The position numbers were made by a program, and so were the translations under genes. DNA of 23,490 nt from a virus: the IMG/VR virus record IMGVR_UViG_3300021368_000907, positions 1 to 23,490 of that record. One strand, 5' to 3'. The notes under the pieces are model-generated. The model did no database searches, was not told where the DNA came from, and worked only from the letters and a program-made list of their open reading frames with translations. Position 1 is the first letter of the stretch. Each line of letters begins with the position of its first letter. Below, in pieces: positions 1 to 10,200 of the stretch.

Positions 1-698
1 GGGGTAATCATGCATCAGAAGGTTATCTAGTTGCTACCAGTACAGATAAAACTAACTGGAACACAGCATATGGATGGGGTGACCATGCACAGGCAGGATA
101 CCTAACAAGTTATACTGAAACTGATCCAGTATTCTCTGCTTCTGATGCTGCTGCGATTACCTCTACAGATATTTCAAATTGGAATACAGCATATGGTTGG
201 GGTAACTATGCACCAAACGGAGCACTTAATTTAAGTGGAACCACACCATCACTTAAGATTAACAATTCATCTGGAACTGGGTGGGCAATGTTTGACTATA
301 GACTAGTCGGCAATGTATCATATCAACTTCCTGCATTACCATCAACTAATGGAGACGTTCTCTCTTGTACAACAGGTGGTGTTATGTCATGGGTGACACC
401 TGCTAGTGGAGGTGGTGGTGGTGCCAATGTAACCATCTCTGACACTGCTCCTGGTAGTGCATCTGTTGGTGATCTATGGTGGGAGAGTGACACTGGTCGC
501 CTGAAGATTAGATATCAAGATACTGATAGTACACAGTGGGTTGATACAAATCCACCACTTTCTCCATCACTATCTTCTAATGCTCCTGCTAGTGCTAGTG
601 CTAATGGAACTGCTGGTGATATTAGGTATGATAGTAACTATGTTTATATCTGTGTTGCTACTAATACCTGGAAGAGAGCAGCACTTGCAACTTGGTAA
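1..698 (+). CDS. Tail-fibre-like virion protein, 5'-truncated by the window edge
   Basis: The reading frame is open from base 3 to the TAA at 698, so about 231 codons of the C-terminal part are visible and the true start lies upstream. The ATG at 288 is internal. The protein has copies of a repeat with core NWNTAYGWGDH followed by GYL, encoded at 54-104 and 177-227. The tail end of another copy opens the window at 3-29, and segments like TETDPVF lie between copies. Next comes a glycine-run linker at about 409-423, then a C-terminal region with GDLWWESDTGRLKI and a TWKR end. Such repeats and C-termini are familiar from marine phage fibre proteins. The gene lies directly before another gene sharing the repeat, which fits a structural cluster. 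The fibre role is inferred. Whether it binds the host receptor or is a connector cannot be told. Confidence 0.75.
   Translation, partial: GNHASEGYLVATSTDKTNWNTAYGWGDHAQAGYLTSYTETDPVFSASDAAAITSTDISNWNTAYGWGNYAPNGALNLSGTTPSLKINNSSGTGWAMFDYRLVGNVSYQLPALPSTNGDVLSCTTGGVMSWVTPASGGGGGANVTISDTAPGSASVGDLWWESDTGRLKIRYQDTDSTQWVDTNPPLSPSLSSNAPASASANGTAGDIRYDSNYVYICVATNTWKRAALATW
54..104 (+). repeat. Fibre repeat unit, copy 1 (NWxTAYGWGDH...GYL)
   Basis: These 17 codons encode NWNTAYGWGDHAQAGYL. Closely matching copies are at 177-227 (NWNTAYGWGNYAPNGAL) and in the next gene at 1037-1087. The DNA match is high around acagcatatgg and tggggtgacca. Confidence 0.8.
177..227 (+). repeat. Fibre repeat unit, copy 2
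   Basis: This encodes NWNTAYGWGNYAPNGAL in the frame of the truncated fibre gene. It is preceded, as in the other copies, by a TETDPVFSAS-type spacer. It is more divergent at its end (NGAL in place of AGYL). Confidence 0.75.
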
Positions 699-699
699 T

Positions 700-707
700 T
701 CTAAATA
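700..707 (+). promoter_or_regulatory. Possible late promoter element (TCTAAATA)
   Basis: TCTAAATA differs by one base from the T4 late -10 element TATAAATA. It lies just after a stop codon and 24 bases before the next start, as other late elements in this window do. It is the weakest match of the set. Confidence 0.4.
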
Positions 708-730
708 CTACGGAAGGAGCATCTTAAGAA

Positions 731-1570
731 ATGGCAATTAATTTTCCTGATACAACAGGACAAGCGACAGACGGTTCATATACTTATACAGTAGCGGGAC
801 TGGTATATTCCTGGGACGGTACATCTTGGTCTGCAGCAGGTGCTGGTGCTAGTGCAACTAACAGAAGTTTGTTTAGTGTCACTCAAAATTCTGCTGGTAC
901 TGCTGCTCTTTCATACAGTGATCTCACTGGTGTTTTTAGTTACACTCCACCAGATCTCTCTGGTTATCTAACAGCAGAGACTGATCCTGTATTTGCTGCA
1001 TCTGGTGCAAACGGTATTACTCTTGCTGATCGTGCTAACTGGTCTACAGCATATGGATGGGGTGACCATAGTACACAAGGATATCTAAGTTCTGTTGCAC
1101 TAACTACTGCAACTGATGTAACTATTACATTACCTCAGATCGAGCAGGTATTAAAATACAATGGTAGTTTTTGGGTAAATGCAAATGCACCTCTTGGTCT
1201 TGCATCTAGAACAACTGCACAAGTAACACAATCGATTGCTAATGGTGCTGCATCGAACGTGTCTATCACAACTCCTAAATCATACGCACTACTTAAGATT
1301 GAAACATCACATGCTGCATGGGTAACTCTTTACAGTGACACTACAAGTAGAACTGCTGATTCTAGTAGATCTGAAACTACTGATCCAGTTCCTGGTTCTG
1401 GTGTTCTTGCTGAAGTAATTACTGGTGGTGCTGCTACTCAACTTATTACTCCTGGAACAATCTGTTTCAATTCATCTGCATCTAATACCACTTATGCAAA
1501 AATTGTAAACAAGAGTGGTTCTACAGCAAATGTAACAGTAACTCTTACTTACGTTCAACTAGAGGCTTGA
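731..1570 (+). CDS. Fibre-like virion structural protein (279 aa)
   Basis: ATG at 731 follows a good ribosome site, GGAAGGAG at 712-719. The N-terminus (MAINFPDTTGQ, then YSWDGTSW) is the kind seen at the start of many cyanophage fibre proteins and may be a docking segment. Residues from about 75 to 120 contain ETDPVFAAS and one copy of the NWxTAYGWGDH repeat, the same module as in the gene before. The C-terminal ~100 residues (from KSYALLKIETSHAAW to TYVQLEA) look like a compact beta-rich domain, perhaps the distal knob. It is followed one base later by the subtilase gene, suggesting co-transcription. The protein is probably part of a fibre or appendage, but its place in the virion is not determined. 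Confidence 0.7.
   Translation: MAINFPDTTGQATDGSYTYTVAGLVYSWDGTSWSAAGAGASATNRSLFSVTQNSAGTAALSYSDLTGVFSYTPPDLSGYLTAETDPVFAASGANGITLADRANWSTAYGWGDHSTQGYLSSVALTTATDVTITLPQIEQVLKYNGSFWVNANAPLGLASRTTAQVTQSIANGAASNVSITTPKSYALLKIETSHAAWVTLYSDTTSRTADSSRSETTDPVPGSGVLAEVITGGAATQLITPGTICFNSSASNTTYAKIVNKSGSTANVTVTLTYVQLEA
1037..1087 (+). repeat. Fibre repeat unit, copy 3, in a different gene
   Basis: This encodes NWSTAYGWGDHSTQGYL. It matches copy 1 at 54-104 at both protein and DNA level, although it lies in the neighbouring gene, so the module is shared between genes. Confidence 0.8.
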
Positions 1571-1571
1571 T

Positions 1572-3620
1572 ATGTCGGAAAAGGTCTACGTCGTCACCCT
1601 CTATAAACGTGAAGATCTAGAGGGTTTTTACACAGAGATGGCGGAGAATGGTTTCCGCCTCAGTAAAAAGCGTCCTATCAGTAGAAACACAAACTACTGG
1701 ATGACTGAAGAACAAGCAGAAGAACTGAAGCAAGACCCTAGAGTTTGGGAGGTTGAAGAACTTCGTGACATGCCAGTTCGCGTTAAGGCAAACAGAGAAC
1801 CTTGGGTGTCAGCAAAAACGTTTTGGAAAAATGCTCCTGTAGGCACTACTCTTGACTACTCATGGGGACAATGGGGACATGTTCATTGTGCTGGAGATGT
1901 AGCACAAAGAAGAAAAGGTAATTGGGGTGATGGATCTAGTCCTGCCACAGAATTAGCTGTTGATGTTGTTAATATATTTGATAATGGTAGACACGTTGAT
2001 GTAGTCATCGTTGATGATCCTGTGTCGTATGATAATGAAGAATGGGAAAGACCAACGGCACCAGGACAAACTAGATTTGTTCAATACCAATGGTTCAATG
2101 AGTTGAATACTCTCGTCAATACTATTGATGATGACGGAGAAACAGAACCAACAGGAACTATTACATATGGCACCAGTGCATCAACACCACAGTTTCATGG
2201 CAATCACGTTACAGGAACTGCATGTGGTAAATGGTATGGATGGGCAAATGAAGCAAACATTTATAATCTTGCAGTAACTGATCCATGGCCATCGGGACAG
2301 CAGGTAGGTGCATTACTGATCTATGATTATCTCAGAGCATTTCATCAAAGCAAACCAGTTAATAATGCAACAGGTAAGAAAAATCCTACAGTCAGCAACC
2401 ATAGTTATGGTGGTGTCAGAATTTTAAACGAAGCAGAGGGTGTCTTACAACTTGCGGATATTGGTTCTGTAGTTTACAGAGGTACTACATACTCATCTTC
2501 TAGTCCTGGACCATCTGGTTGGACAACATCAGGACTACAAACTGATTTTGGTATAAGATTTAATTTAGATAGGTATCCATCATATAGTGCTGCTGTCGCA
2601 GCAGATGTCCAAGATTGTATTGACGATGGTATTGTATTCATTGGTGCTGCTGGTAATGATAATCTTTTGATGGATGTTCCTGGTGGAACTGATTGGGACA
2701 ATAGAATTGTTATGAATAATGGTATTGGTTCAATCTACTACAACAGAGGAGCATGGCCATGCACTGCTGATACTGAATGTATTAATGTTGGTGCTTTGTC
2801 TGACCACTCTGAATTCAGAAGATCTACTTATACTATGTTTGGTCCTGGCGTAGATATCTTTGCTCCTGGAGATGGTATCTTATCTGTCTTTGGTAACACT
2901 GGACTTGCTGACAGTAAATATTCTGCTGGTAACTACTATCAGCAAATACAAGGGACGAGCATGGCATCACCACAGGTTGCTGGTATTGCAGCGTGCTTTG
3001 CAAATACAAAAGAAAGAGTATCAAACAAAGATATACGAGGATACTTACAGAAGACTTCGGTTGAAGGTGACATGACCTTTGATGTATCTGGTGGTACATT
3101 TAATGACAGCACTTGCCAAAAAGGAAGTCCTAATAAGTATCTACAAGCTATTAATCCCAGAGAAAATGTTGGGTTCCTTGCTGAAACTAAGAGTGAGAGA
3201 CCTACTATTGGATTGGGTTTTCCAAGACAAAGTGTTTTCATGACACCAGCACCTGCTGCTGTACCATCATCAAATACATACACATTTACTGTAGGAAATA
3301 GTGGAGCAAGTCATTATGTAGTTACTGGAACGGATGCTTCAACGACACATAGTAGTGCAAATGATCCAACAATTAATTGTAGTAGTGGTGACATTCTAGA
3401 GTTCACTGTAAGTGCAAGTGGTCACCCATTCTTGATTAAGACAGCTCCTACCACTGGAACTGGTGATCAAGTTCAAAGTTATCAGGGTAGTGGTAATGGT
3501 GTACTTGGAAATGGTAGAGCAGTAGGAACTGTTACTTTCTATACTTCAGGTTTAACAGGTACATACTATTACATTTGCGAGTATCATGGTAGTATGGTAG
3601 GATCTATCGTTATTTCATGA
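1572..3620 (+). CDS. Subtilisin-like (S8) serine protease fused to a C-terminal cupredoxin-like domain
   Basis: This is a 682-residue protein starting one base after the previous stop, with AGAGG just upstream. The S8 triad is visible. The Asp is D148 in VVIVDDPVS, the His is H209 in HGNHVTGT (compare HGTHVAGT), and the Ser is S463 in GTSMASPQVAG. The oxyanion Asn is N362 in GAAGND. Residues 1-80 may be a propeptide or docking part. From about 567 to 682 lies a separate beta domain ending in YYYICEYHGSMVGSIVI. With H618 in SGHPF, it shows the His...Cys-x2-His-x2-Met pattern of blue copper (cupredoxin) sites: C669, H672, M675. There is no signal peptide. Its place among fibre genes suggests a virion-associated protease that could process a fibre or attack host surface protein. 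The fold calls are firm; role and copper binding are inferred. Confidence 0.85.
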   Translation: MSEKVYVVTLYKREDLEGFYTEMAENGFRLSKKRPISRNTNYWMTEEQAEELKQDPRVWEVEELRDMPVRVKANREPWVSAKTFWKNAPVGTTLDYSWGQWGHVHCAGDVAQRRKGNWGDGSSPATELAVDVVNIFDNGRHVDVVIVDDPVSYDNEEWERPTAPGQTRFVQYQWFNELNTLVNTIDDDGETEPTGTITYGTSASTPQFHGNHVTGTACGKWYGWANEANIYNLAVTDPWPSGQQVGALLIYDYLRAFHQSKPVNNATGKKNPTVSNHSYGGVRILNEAEGVLQLADIGSVVYRGTTYSSSSPGPSGWTTSGLQTDFGIRFNLDRYPSYSAAVAADVQDCIDDGIVFIGAAGNDNLLMDVPGGTDWDNRIVMNNGIGSIYYNRGAWPCTADTECINVGALSDHSEFRRSTYTMFGPGVDIFAPGDGILSVFGNTGLADSKYSAGNYYQQIQGTSMASPQVAGIAACFANTKERVSNKDIRGYLQKTSVEGDMTFDVSGGTFNDSTCQKGSPNKYLQAINPRENVGFLAETKSERPTIGLGFPRQSVFMTPAPAAVPSSNTYTFTVGNSGASHYVVTGTDASTTHSSANDPTINCSSGDILEFTVSASGHPFLIKTAPTTGTGDQVQSYQGSGNGVLGNGRAVGTVTFYTSGLTGTYYYICEYHGSMVGSIVIS

Positions 3621-3622
3621 GG

Positions 3623-3630
3623 CATAAATA
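3623..3630 (+). promoter_or_regulatory. Late promoter element (CATAAATA)
   Basis: CATAAATA lies three bases after the subtilase stop and 32 bases before the ATG at 3663. It matches the T4-type late -10 element recognised by gp55 at seven of eight positions. The same octamer recurs before other transcription units in this window. Confidence 0.65.
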
Positions 3631-3662
3631 AGAACGAGCACTAGTATCTATTGGCAAGTTAA

Positions 3663-6600
3663 ATGGCTGATCGTTTTCCATTAATCGTTAATGAAGTCTC
3701 AAGGAAGATTGAAGAAATTGTAGCAGGAGACAAATTAGAACTCACTGGTAATGGTATTATTATCAGTGGAGATTCGGGTGCTGGGAAGTATCTAAAGAGT
3801 GATGGATCCACGGTCTTCTGGGAAGCGCCTGGTGATGTATACTTAGACGCATCGCAGACAGTAACTAATAAAACTTTTGAAAGTTGTGTTATCAATGGTA
3901 ATAACAACACCGTTGCTAACTTGCCCAACACTGCTCTAGTCAACTCTGGTATTACAATCAACGGAGCAACTATTGCTCTTGGTGGTGTGGTTGTAACGCC
4001 AAACGATGATACTAAGTTTGCTCTAAGTGCAGTAGATGGTGTTGATGCTACTGAAAAGAATATCCGCATCACTGGTACTGACGGCACTACAACTTCTGAT
4101 GTTATTCTGAAGCAGGGTACTAACGTTACTCTAACTAGAAATCAGAATGAAATTATTATTACATCCAGTTATGTAGATACTAATACAGTTACTTCTATTC
4201 AAGCTGCTAGTGGTGGTTCGGCACAGACTGGTATTATTAGTATTGCTGGTACTGGATCTACTACAGTATCTCAAGATACTTCAACAAAAACTATTACAAT
4301 CAACTCTTCTTATGTTGATACTATCACCAGATTGAGATCGGGAACTGGTAACGTATTTAACTCTGGAGACTTTACATTTTTACAAGGTGGTGCAACCACT
4401 CTTGCTCAAGCAGTTGATGGCAATGGTGACCCAACAATCACAGTCAGTTCCACTGATACTGTTACTAGATTGAAGGGTGGTGGTGCTGGTTCCTTGACAT
4501 CGGGTGATGTCACAATTACTGGTGGCACTAATACTACAGTATCTCAAGCAGGCACAACGATTACAGTTGACAGCACAGACACAAATACTGTTACTGAGGT
4601 TGCTGCTAACTCGGAAGCACTTAACTCTGGTAGTTTTAGACTTCTACCTTCTGGTGCTACATCTATTACTACTGCAGTTAACAATGGTGTAAAAGAGATC
4701 ACCATTAGTTCTGTTAACACTGACAGTGGTGCTGCGGCAACTGCATCTGGTGGTGTTCAAAAAGTCGGCAATGATTTTAGACTTAAGAACTCTGGCAACT
4801 TTACTGGTAATACACTAATCAAATATGATAGTGGTAACCAACAACTAGCAAACAGTCTTATTACTGATAATGGTTCTGCTGTTACCATCGGTGGTGACCT
4901 AGTAGTCACTGGTACACAGACTATTCTAGAAACTGCAACCTTGGTTGTAGAAGATAATCAAATTGAATTAAGAAAAGGCAACAGTCTAACTGGTGCTGAT
5001 GGTGGTGTTCAAGTTAATAGAACTACTGACGCTCAGGGATCTGTTCTTACATACCAGGCAATGCAATGGTATGAAAGTGGTGGATACTGGAGATCATGGG
5101 ACGGTTCTGTTGAAAAGAGATTTGTAACTGAAACAGATACACAAACTCTTTCTGGTAAAACACTTACAGCACCAACACTTACTGCTCCTGTTCTAGGTGC
5201 AGCAACTGCAACATCAATCAATGGTCTTGAGATCACATCAACAGCATCTGCTGTACTTGATATCGCTGCAGATAAAACACTAGATGTTAACAGAGATCTT
5301 GTTCTTACATCTGATGACAACTCAAACGCTGTCAGTATTAACTTCAGAAGTGGTGGACAGGTTGCATATAAGTCAGACACTCTTGCATCGTTCTCCTCTA
5401 CTACATCCACTCAACTTCGTGGTTTGATCAGTGATACTACTGGTACTAGCAAACTTGTATTCCAACAAAGTCCATTCATTGAGACTTCTATTCAAACTGG
5501 ATCGGCAACATTTGCTCTCATCAATGCTACTGCTACAACAGTAAACTTCGCTGGTGCTGCAACTGCCATTAACATGGGTGCTAGCAGTGGCACTACTACA
5601 ATCAATCACAGTGCTGTCATTACAAATGAATTGACAGTTGGACAAGATGTTAACGATGCTATTCTAATTAATGGTATTCTAAACTCTGAGAATTCTGATA
5701 TCTTTATCAGAGGAACAGCAACCGATCCCATTAGACTTGGTAGAGGTAATGGTGCTGTTGCATCCAACACTGGATTTGGTACTAGAGTTCTAAACTCCGC
5801 AAGTTCTGCTGCATTCAATACAGGATTTGGTTTTGAAACTCTATTCACTGCAAACAGTGGATCTAGAAACACTGCCCTTGGATACTATGCTCTAAGATCT
5901 ACGGGTGTGGGTGATGACAACGTGGCGGTTGGTCACCAGGCAATGATCACCAACCTAGACGGTGAAAAGAATACTGCACTGGGTTGTCAGACACTAGCAT
6001 CTGCTAACTCTGGCGTTGCAAACATTGCCATCGGTCACTACGCTGGATATGGTCAGATTGCAGGTACTGGTAACGTTATCATTGGACCTGCTGATGATGA
6101 GAACGGTACTAACCCAACATATGTTTTACCATCTTCTGGTGGTAGCAGACAACTAGTTGTTGGTTCTGGTACTGTTGCTTGGATTAGAGGTGATAGCACT
6201 GGTAAAGTTACACTCCCAAATAATTCTGAGATTGGTGGAGACTTACTACTCAAAGGATCTTTGACAGTTGAGGGTACTACAACCACTATTAATACAAATG
6301 TACTAAGTGTTGATGATAAAGAGATCACACTTGGTGATGTTATTGCACAGACATTCAGTGCTGTTACCACCAATGGTAGCAATACACTTAATGCAGTATT
6401 CCCAACCGCTGAACTGATCCCTGGACTTGAGGTTGTATCTACAACAAATGGTATTAGTGTTCCCCTAGGAACAACTATCCTTACTGTCGTTGGTGACATC
6501 ATTACACTTTCAAACTCTGTTACTGGTGCTGGTACTTGCCAATTTGTAACTCAGGGTGCTGATAACAACTCTGCAGATCAGGGTGGTATCAGACTGAAGG

Positions 6601-7196
6601 GAACAACAGACAAGAGAATTTACTACGATAACTCAAGAGCTGATAAGTATTGGGTGATGACTGAGAACCTGGAACTTGCTTTTGGCAAGAAGATGGTGAT
6701 CAACAACCAGTTAGTTCTATCCACTACAACCCTTGGTAGCACAGTTGTAAACTCCTCACTAACATCAGTTGGTACACTCACTGGTCTAACTGTTGATGGT
6801 GCTATTACTCTTGGTGGTGTAATTACTGAGAAGGTATTCAACAGTTACTCTACAACACTCACTCCATCTGCTGGTACACTAACAATTAACATTGCTGGTG
6901 CTAATACTTTGGTTGGATCACCTACATCTAATGCTATTACTACGTGGGCGTTTACTGGAGTTGGATTAACTAACGGTCAATCTAAGACACTCACTCTTAT
7001 CCTTGACGCAAACACTGCTGCTACATATGGTGATGCATGTACTGTTGATGGAATTGCAGTTAGCACTGGCGTTCAGTGGTCTGGTGGTTCTCCACCAATC
7101 GCAACATCTAATAACGATATTTTGACATTCATTATTGTCAGAGATAACTCTGGTGTGACTAAAGTATTTGGACAAGGTAATACAGACTTCAGCTGA
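3663..7196 (+). CDS. Large fibre-like virion structural protein (1177 aa)
   Basis: The protein begins MADRFPLIVNEVSRKIEEI, followed by a GAGKYLKSDGSTVFW segment and TQTVTNKT-type repeats. That N-terminus is typical of large cyanophage fibre proteins. The body is Thr, Ser, Gly and Asn rich with many short beta repeats (TVTRLKGGG-like, roughly 170-340). Two related modules with VTGTQTILETATLVVEDNQ and VEGTTTTINTNVLSVDDK stand near 410-450 and 865-890. Residues about 700-810 carry repeats of the type NTALGYYAL, NVAVGHQAM, NTALGCQTL, NIAIGHYAG, like the head repeats of trimeric surface adhesins. A compact beta-rich C-terminus follows. A late promoter element precedes it, and the next gene begins 12 bases after its stop. 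A trimeric fibre shaft with host-contact regions is the likely role, inferred from repeats and context. Confidence 0.75.
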   Translation: MADRFPLIVNEVSRKIEEIVAGDKLELTGNGIIISGDSGAGKYLKSDGSTVFWEAPGDVYLDASQTVTNKTFESCVINGNNNTVANLPNTALVNSGITINGATIALGGVVVTPNDDTKFALSAVDGVDATEKNIRITGTDGTTTSDVILKQGTNVTLTRNQNEIIITSSYVDTNTVTSIQAASGGSAQTGIISIAGTGSTTVSQDTSTKTITINSSYVDTITRLRSGTGNVFNSGDFTFLQGGATTLAQAVDGNGDPTITVSSTDTVTRLKGGGAGSLTSGDVTITGGTNTTVSQAGTTITVDSTDTNTVTEVAANSEALNSGSFRLLPSGATSITTAVNNGVKEITISSVNTDSGAAATASGGVQKVGNDFRLKNSGNFTGNTLIKYDSGNQQLANSLITDNGSAVTIGGDLVVTGTQTILETATLVVEDNQIELRKGNSLTGADGGVQVNRTTDAQGSVLTYQAMQWYESGGYWRSWDGSVEKRFVTETDTQTLSGKTLTAPTLTAPVLGAATATSINGLEITSTASAVLDIAADKTLDVNRDLVLTSDDNSNAVSINFRSGGQVAYKSDTLASFSSTTSTQLRGLISDTTGTSKLVFQQSPFIETSIQTGSATFALINATATTVNFAGAATAINMGASSGTTTINHSAVITNELTVGQDVNDAILINGILNSENSDIFIRGTATDPIRLGRGNGAVASNTGFGTRVLNSASSAAFNTGFGFETLFTANSGSRNTALGYYALRSTGVGDDNVAVGHQAMITNLDGEKNTALGCQTLASANSGVANIAIGHYAGYGQIAGTGNVIIGPADDENGTNPTYVLPSSGGSRQLVVGSGTVAWIRGDSTGKVTLPNNSEIGGDLLLKGSLTVEGTTTTINTNVLSVDDKEITLGDVIAQTFSAVTTNGSNTLNAVFPTAELIPGLEVVSTTNGISVPLGTTILTVVGDIITLSNSVTGAGTCQFVTQGADNNSADQGGIRLKGTTDKRIYYDNSRADKYWVMTENLELAFGKKMVINNQLVLSTTTLGSTVVNSSLTSVGTLTGLTVDGAITLGGVITEKVFNSYSTTLTPSAGTLTINIAGANTLVGSPTSNAITTWAFTGVGLTNGQSKTLTLILDANTAATYGDACTVDGIAVSTGVQWSGGSPPIATSNNDILTFIIVRDNSGVTKVFGQGNTDFS

Positions 7197-7208
7197 GGAT
7201 AACGATCA

Positions 7209-10200
7209 ATGCCAGTAGGAATTAGTAGTCCCGCTAGAAACCTCTTTCTCTTAGGTTCTACGGGAGAACAAACTGTAACAAACTTTTTTAAAGCAGTTGA
7301 TCTGTCTGCATCATCTGATGGTGTGTTTCTTCCAGAAGCTCTTAAGTACAGATATGGTGATGATAGTTATACTATAGGTGGAACTGCTTCTGATCCACAG
7401 TCAAAACGATTTGGGTGGATTGAAAACAGAACATACAATCCTGATAATGCAGCATCAACTCAAGTTTGGGATGATAGAATTGAGAGTGGTGTTCCTGGAC
7501 AAAGTGTGTTTCTGCGTAGTATTATCTTCGATCAAGCAGGTAATATTGTTGCAGTAGGTCATGGTGGTGGCACCTGTTGGATTAGAAGATACTCTTCTGC
7601 AGGTGTGCTTGATTGGCAAGCAACCACGTTTACTGGTGAAGCAAGATATCTTGGCGTTGCACATGATGGTCTTGCTTATTATGTGTGTGGTCACACTGGA
7701 CCTGGGGATGATAATACTGCTATAGCATACGTTGAAAAATTTGATGACCAAGGCAATCCAATCTGGGGTAAGGCAGCTTTCTTTGAATACGATGATGTAC
7801 TATTAGAATCTATTACTATCGCAGACGATGGTAATATCTTGGCGGTTGGTAGAATAGATGATAATGATGGACAGAAAGGTTTCATGGTGAAACTTGACAG
7901 TCAAACTGGAGATGTTCTTTGGGATAAAACAATTACCAGTCCTAAGAAATTCAATCAGTTCTTAACACTCAAAGAAAGCGTTGGACTTGAGAAGATATAC
8001 GCTGATGGTAATGGACAATTCTATGTTGTTGGAAGAATACTATCCACAAGAACTGGTTCAGTAGCAAGCAGAGGAATTCTAATTAAGTTTGATACTGAAG
8101 GCAATATTATTTGGCAGAAAGAAACACCGTTGGATGCTACTAAGAGCATTGAATTCTTTGATGTTAGTGCAGAGACAGATACAGAACAGGTAATTGTTCT
8201 TGGTAGATATTATGATGGAACTGTTAATGATGAGATGGGTATCCTTAGTAAGTATACTAAGAATGGTACGCTTCTTTGGAGAAGAACTATCAAAAGTTCT
8301 CGCGAGAGTTCTGATAAATTCAGCACCACTATTAATCCACCAGCATTAGATGCTGATTCTTCTTTTTATTATCTACTCTTTCGTGATGAAAGTATTAATA
8401 CTCTTTCAGGTGAACCCGATCGTTATACTTTTGGTAAGGTAAGTACATCAGGTAATGGTCTGGGTGACTTTCAATATGCTGACAGCACAGGAGAAACAAT
8501 TGATTACGAGATCGTTAATATTGACAGTAACGTTGGGGTTCTCCAAGATGGTTCTGTAACTAATAGTGTTAGTGACTTACGTTCTACCCCTTACAGTGCT
8601 GATAAGATTGTGTTCGATGACTATGCTACTAACATAGCAGGTAAGAAACGAAAAGTCAGTGAGGGTTTTCAATCTTTTATGTACAGTGGCAGTCCTGCTG
8701 TTAGACCACAGGATTTTTGTGTAGATCTAAGAGCTTTTGTAAATGATTTGCCAAATCAACCAAGACAAAATTATATTGGGGATTCTGATAACATCACCCC
8801 AGATGTCACATCAACAACTGATTATGGAAACAAGTGGAGGAGACAATCGACTGCTGTAGTAGTTACTGCTAATGCTATTGCTAATCCTTTAGGAGATGGA
8901 CAGACGGCAGAATTGTATAATTTAACAGCAACAGCTGGTAGAAGAATAGAATATGGAGGTCCTTCTGTAGTAGCGGGACAAAGATATACTTATTCTTGGT
9001 GGATGAAAGCAGTTACAACTAACGCTCAGTGGACATTCCAAGCATATAATATTGGCACAAGTAATAATACTATTCGTATTGCTGATAGATCTGGTAACAT
9101 TTTAGAAAATATTTCTACTACAAATACCACAACATATAAACCAACAGATACTGAATGGCATAGAGTAGTGTGGTCTTTTGATGCTGACAGCACAGCCACA
9201 GTTGCCATGGGAGGATACAATAGTAATAGTCAAACAGGAGATCTGTGGTATCTCTATGGAGCTCAAATGGTTGATGGAGATTCTCCTGGAAACTATTATC
9301 AAACATCTCTCCCACAACCAACTGAATTTGAGACATTACCAACTACAGATGGAAATTTCTACCGTGATAATGATTATTGGCAATTTGATGGTCCTAACAG
9401 TAATGACTTCATTCAATTACCACATGAAGACAAACTTCACAGTGAGGATTTCACATTTGAATGGTGGATGTACAACAATAGTATCACCACTTCTTCCGCA
9501 ACTGCATTCTTTACAAAGAGAACTAACAATGAAGATGGGTATATGATTTTTACCCAAGCAAATCAAATTCTACATTTTGATTTTGGAACACCTACAATCT
9601 CAGGACACAGATGGAGCACTGGATTTAATTGTGGTGGTTCTAATCTAGCTAAGTGGTTCCATTGTGTGTTAACTAGATCTTCTAATGGCAGAGAACTTTA
9701 TATAAATGGTGAGTTGTTTTCCAATACTGAAGATGCTGGTGTTTATATTCCTAACATACAGGATTTATTTGTTGGGACTGATAGTGAAAATCCAAGAAGA
9801 TATGAAGTCAATGGTAAAATTGGAGAGTTTCGTATCTACGATAGAGTTTTATCAGCATCACAAGTTTTCCAAAACTATAATGCTTCTAAATTTACTTATA
9901 ACTCAGAACTACCAAACACTACACCAAGACTAAATGTAAGTCCTATTATTACCGATAATAATTTGTTGTTGAATTATGATTTTGGTAATCCTTCTTGCAT
10001 TGAAAAGAGTTCTGAGATCAATGCATCTTTTACTGAGACTATTTTAGACGATGCTTCAACTAATGGTGCTGCTTTTGGTGATGGTCAGTGTGTCGCTGTT
10101 GGTTATGGTAAAGTTGTAGTTGGTGCTCGTGGAGAAGACTGCACCATACCTGGATATACTTACACTGCTGGTGGTAAAGCATACATTTATAATGCTGCAA

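Noticed and set aside
9102-9546. Several overlapping short frames on both strands
   Set aside because: All lie under the 1535-residue gene and show compositions of shifted frames.
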